A stretch of DNA of 64,000 nucleotides from Deltaproteobacteria bacterium (GTDB lineage Bacteria > Myxococcota_A > UBA9042 > PHBI01 > JACKFB01), in contig JACKFB010000005.1 in the NCBI GenBank assembly GCA_020632695.1, forward strand, positions 314,575 through 378,574, given 5' to 3'. Made by a program: the position numbers and the translations under genes. Under the pieces are notes generated by a model. It was not told where the DNA came from. It ran no database searches and saw nothing but the letters and a program-made list of their open reading frames with translations. This document shows, in pieces, positions 25,340 through 36,000 of the stretch; within the stretch, counting starts at the first letter, position 1; every line of letters starts with the position of its first letter.

Positions 25340-27133
25340 ATGGACAGCCGAATCGTGACGTTGGCGCCGGTCGTGGCGGCGGGGCTGCTGTGCGCGGTCG
25401 CGGGCTGCCGCATGTCGGATCGCGGCGAGCCGGCGCCCTTCAGCGCGACGCCCGCGCCGCAGACCTTCGAGGCGCCCGCGGTGGCCGACGTCCCGGCGCA
25501 GGGTGCGAGCGCCGATGCGGCCACCGACGAGGAGTGCGGTGACCACATCTACGGCTGCGATCGGTGGCCCTGCACGGGCCACGCGGTGTGCGACGAGGCG
25601 TCGCCCGCGGACGGGATGCTGCAGATCTCGCTCGGCGGGGCGGAGTTCATCGACCCGAGCCTGGTGCACGAGTCGGCGGGCTCGCTGATCGTGCAGGAGA
25701 TCTTCGAGGGCCTGCTGAGCTTTCCGCCGGGCAACGGCCCGCCGATCCCCGGCGTGGCCGAGCGCTGGGAGCTGGGCGAAGACGGCCGCACCTGGACCTT
25801 CCACCTGCGCCACGACGCCCGCTGGTCCAACGGGCGGGTCGTGACGGCGCACGACTTCGTCTACGGCTGGACGCGCAAGCTGCTGCCCGAGACGGCGTCC
25901 CAGGCGGCCGAGCACCACTTCTTCATCAAGAACGCGAAGGCGTTCAACGAGGGGAAGATCACCGACCCCGAGCAGCTCGGCTTCCACGCTCCCGACGACT
26001 TCACGCTGGTGGTGGAGTTGGAGGAGCCGACGCCCTTCTGGCTGGAGTACGTGCAGAGCGCGCATTACATGCCGGTGCCGCGGGAGGCGGTCGAGCAGTG
26101 GGGCAAGGACTGGACGCGGCCGGAGCACATCGTGACCAACGGCCCCTTCCACATGACCGAGTGGCGCCCGCGCGACCGGATGGTGCTGAAGAAGAGCGAG
26201 ACCTACTGGAACAAGGACGCCATCCGGCTGGCCGGGGCGATCATCTGGCACAGCGAGAGCGAGACCGACGACCTGCGCCGTTACGAGGCCGGGCAGACCC
26301 ACATGCTCCAGGCCTCGCTGCCGGCCGAGAAGATCTCGGTGTTCATGGAGGAGAAGCGGCCGGACCTCTTCATCGATCCCTACCTCGCCTACTACTACTA
26401 CGCGTTCCGCGTGGACCGGCCGCCCTTCGACAACAAGCTGGTGCGGCAGGCGGTGGACATGGCCATCGACAAGGAGCGGCTGGTACGCCACGTGACCCGC
26501 GGGATGCAGGTCCCGGCCGATGGCCCGGTGCCTCCGTTCTTCGTGCAGACCATGGGCTACCCGAAGCCGGCCGGGCGCGGCTTCGACCCGCAGGGCGCCC
26601 GGGAGCTGCTGGCCAAGGCCGGCTACCCCAACGGCGTCGACCTGCCGAAGATCACGCTCATCTACAACACCTACGAGATCCACCGGCTCATCGCCGAGTT
26701 CGTGCAGCGCTCGCTCAAGGAGAACCTGGGCGTCGAGGTGGCCATCGAGAACATGGAGTGGAAGTCGCTGCTCAAGCAGCTCCGCTCGGGCGACTTCCAG
26801 ATGGCCCGCTTCGGGTGGATCGGCGGCAAGGACCCGTACACCTTCCTCAACTCGTTCCGGCACGACAGCCCGAACAACGAGATGGGCTACTCGAACCTCG
26901 AGGTCGACCGGCTGCTCGACGCGAGCCTGGCCGAGCGGGACGAGCCGCGCCGGCTGGCGCTGATGGCGCAGGCGGAGGCGCTGATCCAGGAGGACACGCC
27001 GATAGCGCCGCTCTACTACTACACGCGGGTGTACCTGAAGAAGCCGGTGCTGCGTGGTGTGGAGCAGGAGCTGACGAGCGTGCACCTGATGCGACACATG
27101 TACTGGGGCGACAAGCCCGGGGGGACGCCATGA
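25340..27133 (+). CDS. Oligopeptide-type ABC substrate-binding lipoprotein (SBP family 5)
   Basis: Encodes 597 residues. The N-terminal segment ends in the lipobox VAGC (Cys about residue 25). The rest follows the OppA/DppA pattern: LHESAGSLIVQEIFEGLL-type opening, VAERWELGEDGRTWTFHLR, DARWSNGRVVTAHDFVYGW, HIVTNGPFHMTEWRPRDRMVL and VRQAVDMAIDKERLV. It should bind peptides or similar ligands. No permease or ATPase genes are next to it, so it either serves a transporter elsewhere or acts as a sensor. GGGAG lies just before the start. The stop overlaps the next start (ATGA). Confidence 0.85.
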   Translation: MDSRIVTLAPVVAAGLLCAVAGCRMSDRGEPAPFSATPAPQTFEAPAVADVPAQGASADAATDEECGDHIYGCDRWPCTGHAVCDEASPADGMLQISLGGAEFIDPSLVHESAGSLIVQEIFEGLLSFPPGNGPPIPGVAERWELGEDGRTWTFHLRHDARWSNGRVVTAHDFVYGWTRKLLPETASQAAEHHFFIKNAKAFNEGKITDPEQLGFHAPDDFTLVVELEEPTPFWLEYVQSAHYMPVPREAVEQWGKDWTRPEHIVTNGPFHMTEWRPRDRMVLKKSETYWNKDAIRLAGAIIWHSESETDDLRRYEAGQTHMLQASLPAEKISVFMEEKRPDLFIDPYLAYYYYAFRVDRPPFDNKLVRQAVDMAIDKERLVRHVTRGMQVPADGPVPPFFVQTMGYPKPAGRGFDPQGARELLAKAGYPNGVDLPKITLIYNTYEIHRLIAEFVQRSLKENLGVEVAIENMEWKSLLKQLRSGDFQMARFGWIGGKDPYTFLNSFRHDSPNNEMGYSNLEVDRLLDASLAERDEPRRLALMAQAEALIQEDTPIAPLYYYTRVYLKKPVLRGVEQELTSVHLMRHMYWGDKPGGTP

Positions 27134-28845
27134 GGGCTGGTTTCGGTCGGGTGATGCTCGCGGCGTGCCTGCTGGCGGTCGGCGTCACCGGGCCCGGCTG
27201 CGGCGACGACGGCGTGCTCCTGCCCTCGAACATCAACACGCTGAAGTTCCGGAACATCGCGGTGGCGCCGACCCAGAAGGCCGAGGCGCCCGTCGACGTG
27301 GTGCGCCCGCTCAACGGCATCCTGGGGGCGCCGGTGCCGGTGGTGCCCGGCGACGCCAGCCTGAAGACGGCCTACTGGGGGCGCCTGGCGAACTCGCCGG
27401 AGGACGACGGCGCGCACGTCGGCATGGTGCGGCTCGGCACCGACACCACCTGCGGCGTGAGCCTGGAGAGCGTCTTCCCCAACGCCTCCGCGGACGTGTC
27501 CAAGCCCGCCAGCTACGACTTCTCGAAGCTCGACGCGCACGTGCAGGCCATCAAGGACCTCAACACGGCCACGGTGCTGTGGCAGGCGGCCTTCAACCCC
27601 GGGGCCGGCGGCCAGTGCGAGGCCAGCGTGCGCGGCGTGCAGCAGGGAGCCGTCATCCAGCCCGGCGTCGAGGGCGAGCGCTGGGCCCAGGTGGCGGCGA
27701 ACACGCTCCGGCACCTCAACGGCGGTACCACCTGGGACCCTGCCGGCCACTCCTACGGCATCCGCTACGTCGAGTTCATGGACGATCCCTACGAGCGCAT
27801 GGGCTACACCGAGGACCAGCTCGTCGGCCTCTTCTCGATCTACAAGCGCTTCGCCGGGCTGGTGAAGGCGCAGTTCCCTGACGACGCCACCGCGGGGCCC
27901 GCCGTCCGCGTCGGCGGCATCAGCTTCACCCTGGAGAGCGTCGACGACCTCAGCTACACGGTCGCCGCCGAGAAGCACGGCATCCTGCGCTTCATCGACT
28001 TCTGCGCGACCGAGGGGGTGCCGCTGGACTTCCTCAGCTTCCGCACCCGGACCCGACAACCCTTCGAGGCCTACGCCATCGCCGCCGAGCTGAGGCGCTA
28101 CCTCGACGAGCAGCCCGCCGACACCTCCGGCCGCCTCCAGCGCACGCAGCTCATCGCGGCCGGCGTCGTGTTCGATCGCGACAACCCGGAGCTGCTGGCC
28201 CGCGGCATCCTGGCGGAGCCCATCCTCGAGAGCACCTACCTCGGCGCCTTCCAGGCGGCGGCCCGCATCTTCATGCAGGAGGTGCCCGTCGACCACATGA
28301 TCGCCGGCCGCGGCCCGCGCGTGTTCCAGGACCTGGCCACACACAGCGGCACCGACCCCGCGTCGCTGACCGACCTCATCGTCAACAGCCTCTACTTCGA
28401 CGCCGACGGGCGCGCGCAGCCGGCCTTCATGTCGCTCTTCCCCTTCCGCCAGGTCGCCGGCCACCAGCGCGTGCGCGTGATCACCGGCGCCGACGGCGAG
28501 GGCATGGCCATCATGGCCAGCCACGACCGCAGCTCGGACCGCGTGCTCCACGTCATCATCGCCAACGCCAACGTCCTCACCGGCGAGGGTGGGCTCAACG
28601 CCGACATCACCTACGACCTGCGCCTCGACAACTTCGTGCCGGCGACCGTGCCGCTCATCGGCTACAAGCTCGCGGTCATCGATCGCGGCTCCGTGGGCGT
28701 CGACAGCTTCCACTTCTCGGAGACCGGCCTGCTGGAGACGATCCGCAGCCCCACCCAGACCACCACCGCCCAGGTGAGCTTCGTGCACCAGATGGCGGTG
28801 CCGGCAATCCACTACATCCAGTTCTCGATCGAGTTCTTGCCGTGA
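27130..28845 (+). CDS. Lipoprotein resembling a glycoside-hydrolase (GH39-like) TIM barrel
   Basis: Encodes 571 residues. The signal segment ends in VTGPGC, a weak lipobox. The middle reads like a GH-A-clan barrel: YDFSKLDAHVQAIKDL, WQAAFNPG, then RYVEFMDDPYERMGY where a WNEP-type acid/base motif would be expected, and VRVGGISFT. The usual Glu is replaced by Asp (MDDP), so hydrolase activity is doubtful. The last 150 residues are beta-rich and may form a separate domain. It lies between the peptide-binding lipoprotein and gluQ in an overlapping chain. The family assignment is tentative; it may be an uncharacterised myxobacterial lipoprotein. Confidence 0.6.
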   Translation: MRAGFGRVMLAACLLAVGVTGPGCGDDGVLLPSNINTLKFRNIAVAPTQKAEAPVDVVRPLNGILGAPVPVVPGDASLKTAYWGRLANSPEDDGAHVGMVRLGTDTTCGVSLESVFPNASADVSKPASYDFSKLDAHVQAIKDLNTATVLWQAAFNPGAGGQCEASVRGVQQGAVIQPGVEGERWAQVAANTLRHLNGGTTWDPAGHSYGIRYVEFMDDPYERMGYTEDQLVGLFSIYKRFAGLVKAQFPDDATAGPAVRVGGISFTLESVDDLSYTVAAEKHGILRFIDFCATEGVPLDFLSFRTRTRQPFEAYAIAAELRRYLDEQPADTSGRLQRTQLIAAGVVFDRDNPELLARGILAEPILESTYLGAFQAAARIFMQEVPVDHMIAGRGPRVFQDLATHSGTDPASLTDLIVNSLYFDADGRAQPAFMSLFPFRQVAGHQRVRVITGADGEGMAIMASHDRSSDRVLHVIIANANVLTGEGGLNADITYDLRLDNFVPATVPLIGYKLAVIDRGSVGVDSFHFSETGLLETIRSPTQTTTAQVSFVHQMAVPAIHYIQFSIEFLP

Positions 28846-29831
28846 ACCCCGGCGCGGGCGGCCGGCGGCGCTTCCGCTACGCGCCCACGCCGACGCGCGA
28901 GCTGCACGTGGGCAACGGCCTCGCCGCCCTCGTCGGGTGGGCGGCCGCGCGGCGGGCCGGCGGCGACTTCATCCTGCGCATCGAGGACATCGACCGCACG
29001 CGCTGCAAGCCTGCGCTGCGCGACGCGGCGATGCGGGAGCTGCGCTGGTTGGGGGTCGAGTGGGACGAGGGCCCGGACGTCGGTGGTCCCGCCGCGCCCT
29101 ACGAGCAGTCGCAGCGTCTCGCGCAGTACGATGACGCGCTGGCGCGGCTCGAGGCGGCCGGCCGGAGCTACGCCTGCCGCTGCAGCCGGGCCGACGTGCG
29201 CGCCGCCATGCGGGCGCCGCACCTGCACGAGGGCGGCGAGCTGCCCTACGCCGGCACCTGCCGACCGCAGGCCGGCGACCCGGGAGTCGCCCTGCTGCCC
29301 GGACGAGGCGGCTACAGGCTCGACGTCGTCTCCCTGGGCGCAGACGCCATCGTCACCGTCCGGGACGGCTGGCTCGGCGTCACGACCGAGGACGTGCGCA
29401 CGACCTGCGGCGACTTCCTGCTGGGTCGACCGGGTGCGCCGACCTATCAGCTCGCCGCGGTCACCGACGACCTCGCGATGGGCGTGACCGACGTCGTGCG
29501 AGGGCGGGATCTCGCCGGCTCGACCGCGCGCCAGATCCTGCTCTGCCGAGCACTCGGCGCCGAGCCGCCGCGCCACGCCCACCACCCGCTGCTGGTGGAC
29601 GCCGAGGGTCAGAAGCTCTCGAAACGCCACCGGGCGCTGACGTTGGCCGGCCTGCGCGCGTCGGGGGTGGCGCCGGAGAGGCTGCGCGCGCGACTGGGCG
29701 CCGCGATCGGCCTGTGGCGGGACGACCTCGCCGCCGCTGCCCCGGCCGACTTCATCGACGCCCTGCCCGAGCTGGATCCTCGCGACGCTGCCGAGGAGGC
29801 CCACTGGCACGACGGCCGCTGGGTCCTCTGA
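28842..29831 (+). CDS. gluQ: Glutamyl-Q tRNA(Asp) synthetase
   Basis: Encodes 329 residues from a GTG that overlaps the previous stop (GTGA). It is a class I synthetase catalytic core without anticodon-binding domain: FRYAPTPTRELHVGN (HIGH-type motif), FILRIEDIDRTR, zinc-binding CRC...C region (ACRCSRADVR then GTCRPQ), DVVRGRDLAGSTARQ and QKLSKRHRA (KMSKS-type). GluQ (YadB) attaches glutamate to queuosine in tRNA(Asp). Two QueD-family genes lie 11 kb away (40.6-41.4 kb), which fits a queuosine-making organism. Cytoplasmic. Confidence 0.9.
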   Translation: MNPGAGGRRRFRYAPTPTRELHVGNGLAALVGWAAARRAGGDFILRIEDIDRTRCKPALRDAAMRELRWLGVEWDEGPDVGGPAAPYEQSQRLAQYDDALARLEAAGRSYACRCSRADVRAAMRAPHLHEGGELPYAGTCRPQAGDPGVALLPGRGGYRLDVVSLGADAIVTVRDGWLGVTTEDVRTTCGDFLLGRPGAPTYQLAAVTDDLAMGVTDVVRGRDLAGSTARQILLCRALGAEPPRHAHHPLLVDAEGQKLSKRHRALTLAGLRASGVAPERLRARLGAAIGLWRDDLAAAAPADFIDALPELDPRDAAEEAHWHDGRWVL

Positions 29832-29955
29832 CGGGGCGTGCGGCCGGGCGACGCGACGCTTGGCGTGGAGGCCCCGCCCTGCGACGATGTGCAGCGCGAC
29901 GGACGGCGGCGCCACATCGCCGCGCGCCGCACGTCGCGACTCAGGAGCTGGGTCC

Positions 29956-30936
29956 ATGCGGGTCTTCGTCACCGGCGCGACGGGCTTCGTCGGCAGCCAC
30001 ATCGTCCGCGAGCTGCTCGACGGAGGCCACCAGGTCCGCGCGATGGTCCGCGCGCAGAGTGACACGGCCGATCTCGAGCGTCTGGGCATCGAGCGCGTCG
30101 AGGCGCGGCTGAGCGACGAGCCGAGCCTGCGGGCAGCGCTCTCGGGCTCGGAGGCGGTGGTCCATGTCGCCGGGGTGATCAAGGCGCGCACGGACGCCGA
30201 GATGCTCGACGTCAACGCCAGCGGCACCTGGAGGCTCGGCCGCGCGGCGCTGGCGGCCTGCCCCGGGCTGCGGCGCTTCGTCTACATCTCCTCGATGGCC
30301 GCCGCCGGCCCCGGACCGGCCGACCTGCGCCCCCTCCGCGAAGACGATCCGCCGCACCCGGTGAGCCTCTACGGGCGCTCGAAGCGCCTCGGCGAGCAGC
30401 ACCTGCTCGCGCTGGCCGACCGGCTGCCGGTGACCGTCATCCGGCCGCCCGTGGTCTACGGCCCGCGCGACCGGGAGTTCCTGGAGGTGTTCCGTTTCGT
30501 GCGCGCCCGCGTGATGCCCGTCCGCAGCAGGCGGGGTCGCGTCTCCCTGATCTACGTCACCGATCTGGCGCGGGCGGTCTCGCTGGCGCTGACCACCGAG
30601 CACGCGAGCGGGAGCGTCTTCTTCGTGGAGGACGGCCGGGCCTGGAGCTGGGCCGCCCTTGGCCGGGCCATCGGCGAGGGGGTCGGGACCCGCCCGCGCA
30701 CGGTGCGCATCCCCGACTGGACCTTCAGCGTCGCCGCGCGCGCGTCCGCGACCTATGGCCGGCTCCGCGGGCGCGCGGTGATGTTCACGCCCGACAAACT
30801 GGCCGAGCTGCGGCAGGTCAACTGGGCCTGCTCTTCGGACGCGATCCGCGAGGCGCTGGGGTGGCGGCCCGAGACGCCGCTCTCCGATGGCGCCCGCCGC
30901 ACCGCGGACTGGTACCGGCAGGCGGGGTGGCTCTGA
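29956..30936 (+). CDS. NAD-dependent epimerase/dehydratase (extended SDR)
   Basis: Encodes 326 residues. The Rossmann motif TGATGFVGSH is at the N-terminus, VVHVAGVIK is the usual cofactor-pocket strand, SSMAA holds the catalytic Ser and YGRSK the Tyr/Lys pair. AGGAG lies 8 bases before the ATG. The extended SDR family acts on nucleotide sugars, sterols or flavonoid-like substrates; the RRGRVSLIYVTDLARAV segment is found in many of them and does not decide the substrate. Cytoplasmic. Stands alone between gluQ and an unknown gene; the 124-base gap before it shows no clear promoter. Confidence 0.85.
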   Translation: MRVFVTGATGFVGSHIVRELLDGGHQVRAMVRAQSDTADLERLGIERVEARLSDEPSLRAALSGSEAVVHVAGVIKARTDAEMLDVNASGTWRLGRAALAACPGLRRFVYISSMAAAGPGPADLRPLREDDPPHPVSLYGRSKRLGEQHLLALADRLPVTVIRPPVVYGPRDREFLEVFRFVRARVMPVRSRRGRVSLIYVTDLARAVSLALTTEHASGSVFFVEDGRAWSWAALGRAIGEGVGTRPRTVRIPDWTFSVAARASATYGRLRGRAVMFTPDKLAELRQVNWACSSDAIREALGWRPETPLSDGARRTADWYRQAGWL

Positions 30937-30969
30937 CCCCGTGAGGGATGTTCCCATGTTCTCGGCCCC

Positions 30970-30986
30970 CGCCCCGGGCCGGGGCG
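30970..30986 (+). terminator. GC hairpin after the epimerase gene
   Basis: CGCCCC (30970-30975) pairs with GGGGCG (30981-30986) around a 5-base loop, 33 bases past the stop. No T-run. A weak candidate. Confidence 0.3.
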
Positions 30987-31062
30987 CCCTGAGCGGGCCA
31001 CGCAGCCGCCCCCGCGCCGCCCGCCCGGCCGGCCTCTCCTCTACGCTTTCCCGCGACCATCC

Positions 31063-32964
31063 ATGCCGATCCCACTCGAGCACGCGACCGACCAGCTCCT
31101 GGCGCCCGACCGGCGCCCGGTCCTGCTGCCCTCGGACGAGGGCGGCGGACCGTCCCCCTCGCTCACCGTCTGGCTGGCCGTCTTCGTGCTGGCCGCGGCC
31201 GTCATCGGCGGCGCGGTGTACCAGCAGCTCTGGGTCGACGTCGGGGGAGAGGTGGCGCGGCTGGTGCCGGCCTCCGCGCCGGTCTACGTCAAGATGCCCT
31301 CCCCCTTCGAGCAGCTCGAGCGCGCCCTGGCCCTCGATCGCTTCGCCGCACCCGAGGAGCTGCGCCACACCGCGCAGACCTCGGGGCCGCTGGCCGACGG
31401 TGCCGTGGGCGCGCTCGCCGGCGTCCCGCTGCCCGCCCTGCGGCGCCTGCTGGTGAGCGCCGACGCCGTGCGGCTGGTCACCCAACCGAGCCCACGGGGG
31501 ACCTCCGCCCTGCTCTTCTTCGAGATCCCGGGCGAGCGCGAGCGGCGGGTGCTGCGCAGCCAGCTCGCGCCGCTGCTGGCGACGACGGGCCGGACCATGG
31601 GCCACCCGATCGAGAGCTTCCTCGCCGACGGCGGCCCGCTGCCGTGGACGGACGACGCCCTGCGAGCTCGCCTGGTCGAGCTCGAGCCCCACATCGTCCT
31701 GGGCTTCGGGCCCGAGGACGGTGTCGAGGAGCTGATACAGGCGCGGGTGACCGGCCGCAGCCAGCCGGTCGCGAGGCGCGAGGGCTTCGACGTGGAGTCC
31801 GACGAGGTGCCGGTGCCGCTCCGGGCCGCCCTCGACCCGGCCTGGGCCGCCGACGTCGCGAGACCGCTGGTCGAGCGCGTGGTCGCCGATCCCATCGGCT
31901 TCCGCCTGTCGGTGGTGGACCGCGTCGGCTCCATCGCCATCAGCGACGACTTCGTCGGCTCGGAGGAGCGGGTCTCCGTGCGCCTCACCACCCGCGCCGA
32001 CGCCGTCACCGAGGCCCACCGGCCGGCCCTCCGTGGCGCGACCCACCCGCTGCTGCGCGGCCTGCCGGCGCGCCCTCGCCTCGCCGTCGGCGTGTCGCTG
32101 GCCTCGTTGGACGCGGGGCTGGGTGCCATGGCCGAGCTGCTGCCAGCCGCCGCGGCCCTGCTCGCCGACGCGGAGGGGCCGGGCGAGCGCTCGCTGATCG
32201 CACGCTTCGCCAGCGCGACCTCGACGGCCGCCTCCTCCAACCTGGACAGGACCATGGGCGGCGAGGTCGTCCTCTTCCTTCCCGCGGACGATCCGAGCCC
32301 GCTCGCGTGGCGGCTGGCCGTCTCGGTGGACGACAGCGCCGCCGCCGAGGGGGTGCTGGAGTCCATGGTCGCCGCCGTGCTGGGGCCCGAGTGGCGCTAC
32401 GGCACCGTGTTCGGCGAGGGGGCCGCCTGGCACGTCGCCGAGCGTGACCACCCCCCGGCCGACGCACCGACCGAGCGTGTGGTGTGGCGCGTCCTCGACC
32501 GGGTCGCCGTGTTCGCTCCCGACGTCGCGGCGCTGGAGTCCATCGCGGCCTGGTCACGCGACGGGGGGGCGGCGATCCCCGTCGTCGAGCGTGCCCTCCG
32601 CGCCCTGCCCTCCCGCGCGCCCGTCGTCGTGCTCGCCGACGTCCCCACCGTCGCGCGGGCGAGCCCCCCGGGCCTCGACGTGGTCACCTCCCGCCTGCGC
32701 CAGGACTTCCTCTTCAGCGCCGCCGTCCGGCTGGCACCCGACACCCTCGAGCTGGTCACCAACACCGGCGCCTTCACCGCCCTGGCCGCCCTGGCCGCCA
32801 CCGACCACGGCACCCTCGAGACCCTCGGCGCGAGCGACCTCAGCCCCTCGTGCACCGGCGTGCTCCAGTGGCTGTGCCGCACCCGCCCGCTGGCCTTCCT
32901 CTGCGAGCCCTTCGGCCCGGGCAACCGCGCCCGCCTGGCCGCCGCCTGCGCCCGGGCGCGCTGA
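31063..32964 (+). CDS. Unknown single-pass membrane protein, DUF3352-like
   Basis: Encodes 633 residues. After about 35 polar residues there is one membrane segment (LTVWLAVFVLAAAVIGGAVYQQLW), and the remaining 570 residues should be periplasmic. They begin with ARLVPASAPVYVKMPSPFEQLERAL and contain repeated strand-helix modules such as MGGEVVLFLPADDPSPLAWRL and RAPVVVLADVPTVARA, a layout seen in DUF3352-type proteins of unknown function. No catalytic motif was recognised. There are few Cys, three of them at the C-terminus. Confidence 0.7.
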   Translation: MPIPLEHATDQLLAPDRRPVLLPSDEGGGPSPSLTVWLAVFVLAAAVIGGAVYQQLWVDVGGEVARLVPASAPVYVKMPSPFEQLERALALDRFAAPEELRHTAQTSGPLADGAVGALAGVPLPALRRLLVSADAVRLVTQPSPRGTSALLFFEIPGERERRVLRSQLAPLLATTGRTMGHPIESFLADGGPLPWTDDALRARLVELEPHIVLGFGPEDGVEELIQARVTGRSQPVARREGFDVESDEVPVPLRAALDPAWAADVARPLVERVVADPIGFRLSVVDRVGSIAISDDFVGSEERVSVRLTTRADAVTEAHRPALRGATHPLLRGLPARPRLAVGVSLASLDAGLGAMAELLPAAAALLADAEGPGERSLIARFASATSTAASSNLDRTMGGEVVLFLPADDPSPLAWRLAVSVDDSAAAEGVLESMVAAVLGPEWRYGTVFGEGAAWHVAERDHPPADAPTERVVWRVLDRVAVFAPDVAALESIAAWSRDGGAAIPVVERALRALPSRAPVVVLADVPTVARASPPGLDVVTSRLRQDFLFSAAVRLAPDTLELVTNTGAFTALAALAATDHGTLETLGASDLSPSCTGVLQWLCRTRPLAFLCEPFGPGNRARLAAACARAR

Positions 32965-33090
32965 GGTCGCGAGGCGCGCCGACTCCCCCCGACGCGCGAG
33001 CGCCCCCTCGGGCTGCCAGCCCCGGCCGGGGAACAGGCCCCCGCCCCTCGGGCACGATTCCAGGTTGCAAGCGCTCCTCCCGGGGGTTAC

Positions 33091-36000
33091 ATGCCGTGCA
33101 TGGCCTGCCCCGTGTGCCACGTGTCGCTGACCGACGACGCGCGCTACTGCTGGGAGTGCGGCGCCCCGCAGCCCGACCTCCACGGTCCCGCTGCGAGGCT
33201 CGAGCACGCCTCAGCGGTCTGCGTGCATGTGGTCGTGGGCGGCGACGCCGGGCCCTTCCACGGCGAGGACGCGGCAGGCGCGCACGAGCTGCATGCGCTC
33301 GTGGAGGCCATCGTCACCATCTTCCTCGAGCGCGGCGCCCAGCGGGTGCAGGCCGACGTCGAGGTGGCGGACGGCGCCTTCGTGGTGCTGCGCCCGACGG
33401 CGGCCACGCCCCAGGATCTGCTCGAGGCGGCGATGCACGCCGCCACACGCGCCCGCGCGCTCGTGCGCCAGCAGGCGAGCCGCGCCTGGGCCGAGGCGGG
33501 CATCCCGGTGGAGCTGCGCGTGGGCATCAGCTCCGGGCTGCTCTGCCTGACCGAGTCGGGCGACGCCGTCGGTCGCGGCCTCCCCTTCGCCATGGCGGCG
33601 CGGCTGGCCGGCAGCGCAGGCCCCGACGACATCCTGCTGGACGAGGCCACGGCCATCGCGGTCGGTGGCCGGGTCGCGCTGGTGGCCGAGGATCCGCTCT
33701 CGGAGGCGAACGGCGCGCTGTGCATCCCCGTCTGGCGCCTCGACGTCGAGTCCCTGCCCATGACGATGCCACCGCGGCAGCTGTTGGGCGATCGCTCCTC
33801 TCGCCAGCTCATCGGCCGCGAAGCCGAGGTCACCGAGCTCCGCCGTCAGTTCCGCGGCGTGGTCCGCGACGGCCGACTGCGCCGCGTGCTGGTCACCGGC
33901 GCGCCCGGGAGCGGCCGCACCCGGCTCATCCGCGAGGTGGTCGACCAGCTCCGCGGCTCCCACACCGATCTCCGGGTCGCGGAGGTCTCGCTGCACGGGC
34001 GCGACGTGCCGGGAGCGCCCTTCGGGGTGCTGGGCGGCCTGGTCTCGTCGGCGCTCCTGCTGGAGCTGGCCACCGACGAGGACGAACGGCAGCGGCGGCT
34101 GGACGCGGAGCTCGACGCCCTGGCGGAGACCTCGCCCGAGCTCGACGATCCCTTCCTCCGCGCCCGCCTGTGCCAGCTCGCCGCGCTGACCACCGACGCC
34201 GAGGGGATCCCCGCCGACCCGGAGCACGCGAGCGCCTCCGCGTACGGAGCCACCCTCTCGCTGCTGTCGGCCCTGGCGAACCGGCGCCCGCTGCTCATCG
34301 TGGCCGAGAACGTCGGCGCCGGCACCCCGGACCAGCGACAGGCGCTGCTGCGACTGGCCGACGGCCTGCGGGAGCGCTCGGCGATGCTGGTGATGAGCAC
34401 GCCGCTGCTGCCCGGCGACGAGCAGGCCTGGCCACCGCCCGACGCCGTCGACCACTCCGTCGCGCTCGGGCCGCTTTCCCCCGAGGCCGGGCGCGTGCTG
34501 CTGGATCAGGTGCTGGGTCGCCGCGACGCGCTGCCTCGCGAGGTCGCCGACGAGATCGTCGCGCACACCGGCGGCGTCCCGCTCTTCATCGAGGAGGCCC
34601 TGAGCTCGCTCATCGAGGTCGGGCTGCTCGTCGAGGTGCCGAGCACCGGCGCCTGGCGCCTCTCCACCGGCCAGCTCCCGGACGGCTTCCCCCAGAGCCT
34701 GACCGCGCTGATGCAGGCGCGCCTCGACCAGATGCCCGAGCTCGAGGCCGAGGTGCTCCGCTCGGCCTCCGTGGTCGGCGAGCGCTTCTGGAGCGGCCTC
34801 ATCGCCGAGCTCGGCGAGCCGCAGGCGGCCCTGCATCTGCGCCGACTGCAGGAGCGTGGCCTCATCACCCGCGACTACTCCGACCCCCTGCCAGGGCAGA
34901 GCGGCTTCAGGTTCGCGCACCGCGCGGCGCGAGCCATCGTGCGCGCAGAGGTCCCCGAATCGCGCGCCCGCCTCGTCCACACGCAGGTCGCGCGCTGGCT
35001 GGCCCGGAACGCGGGCGACCGCTTCCACCCCTGGCTCGCCGTCATCGCCTGGCACTTCGGAGGGGCGGGCGATGAGGCGCGGGCGGCCTCCTACCACGTC
35101 GAGGCGGGGCGGTGGGCCCGCTCGCGAGGCGACCTGGGACAGGCCCTCGACCAGTTCGAGCGCGCGGCGCGCCTGGCGCCCAACGACGACGCCCGGATGG
35201 AGGCCGCCCTGGATCTCGCCGAGGTCCGGGTGATGAGCGGCCGCCACCGGGAGGCCCAGGAGAGCCTGGAGTCGCTCTTCGCATGGGCCAGCGCTCGACG
35301 CGACGTGCGCTCGATCGCCCGGTGCCTGGTCCTGCTGGCGCGGGTGGCGAACGGCCTGGGCCGCCCCGAGGAGGTGGACGCGTTGGCCGAGCGCACGGCC
35401 GCGCTGGCCGACGCGCTGGGGCCCTCCCCGCAACAGGGGGCGCTGCTGCTCGAGCGCGCGCGAGCGGACCGGCAGCGGGGGCGCGACGCCGCGGCCCTGG
35501 ACAAGGCGACGCAGGTCATGCGCCTGGCGACGGACGCGGGCGAGCCGCTGCGCAAGGCCCAGGCCGCGGTCGTCGGCGCGCTGGCGATGGTGGACGCGCT
35601 CCGCTTCGCAGAGTGCGTGCGTGCTCTCGACGAGGCCGCAGACCTGGCGCGCGAGGTCCAGCATCCCGGTCTGCGCGCGGCCGTCGCGCTAGGGCGCGGG
35701 TGGGCTGCCTGGGGGGCCGGGGACCTCGACGCGGCGGAGGAGGCGTTCGGCGACGCCATGGCGCGCTCGCGCTGGCTCACCGACGGCGACGTCCCCATCG
35801 AGGCCAACTGCGGGCGGGCGCTGGTGGCTGCCTACCAGGAGCGCTACACCGAGGCCGCCAACCTGGCCGCCAGCGCGCTGGACGAGGCCAGCGCCGCAGG
35901 CCGACGGACGCTGGAGGCCTTCGGCCGGGTGATCATCGGCCACGTCTACGGCAGGGTCGAGACGACCAGGCACCGGCTCAAGGCGCGCGAGCTGAGCGAG

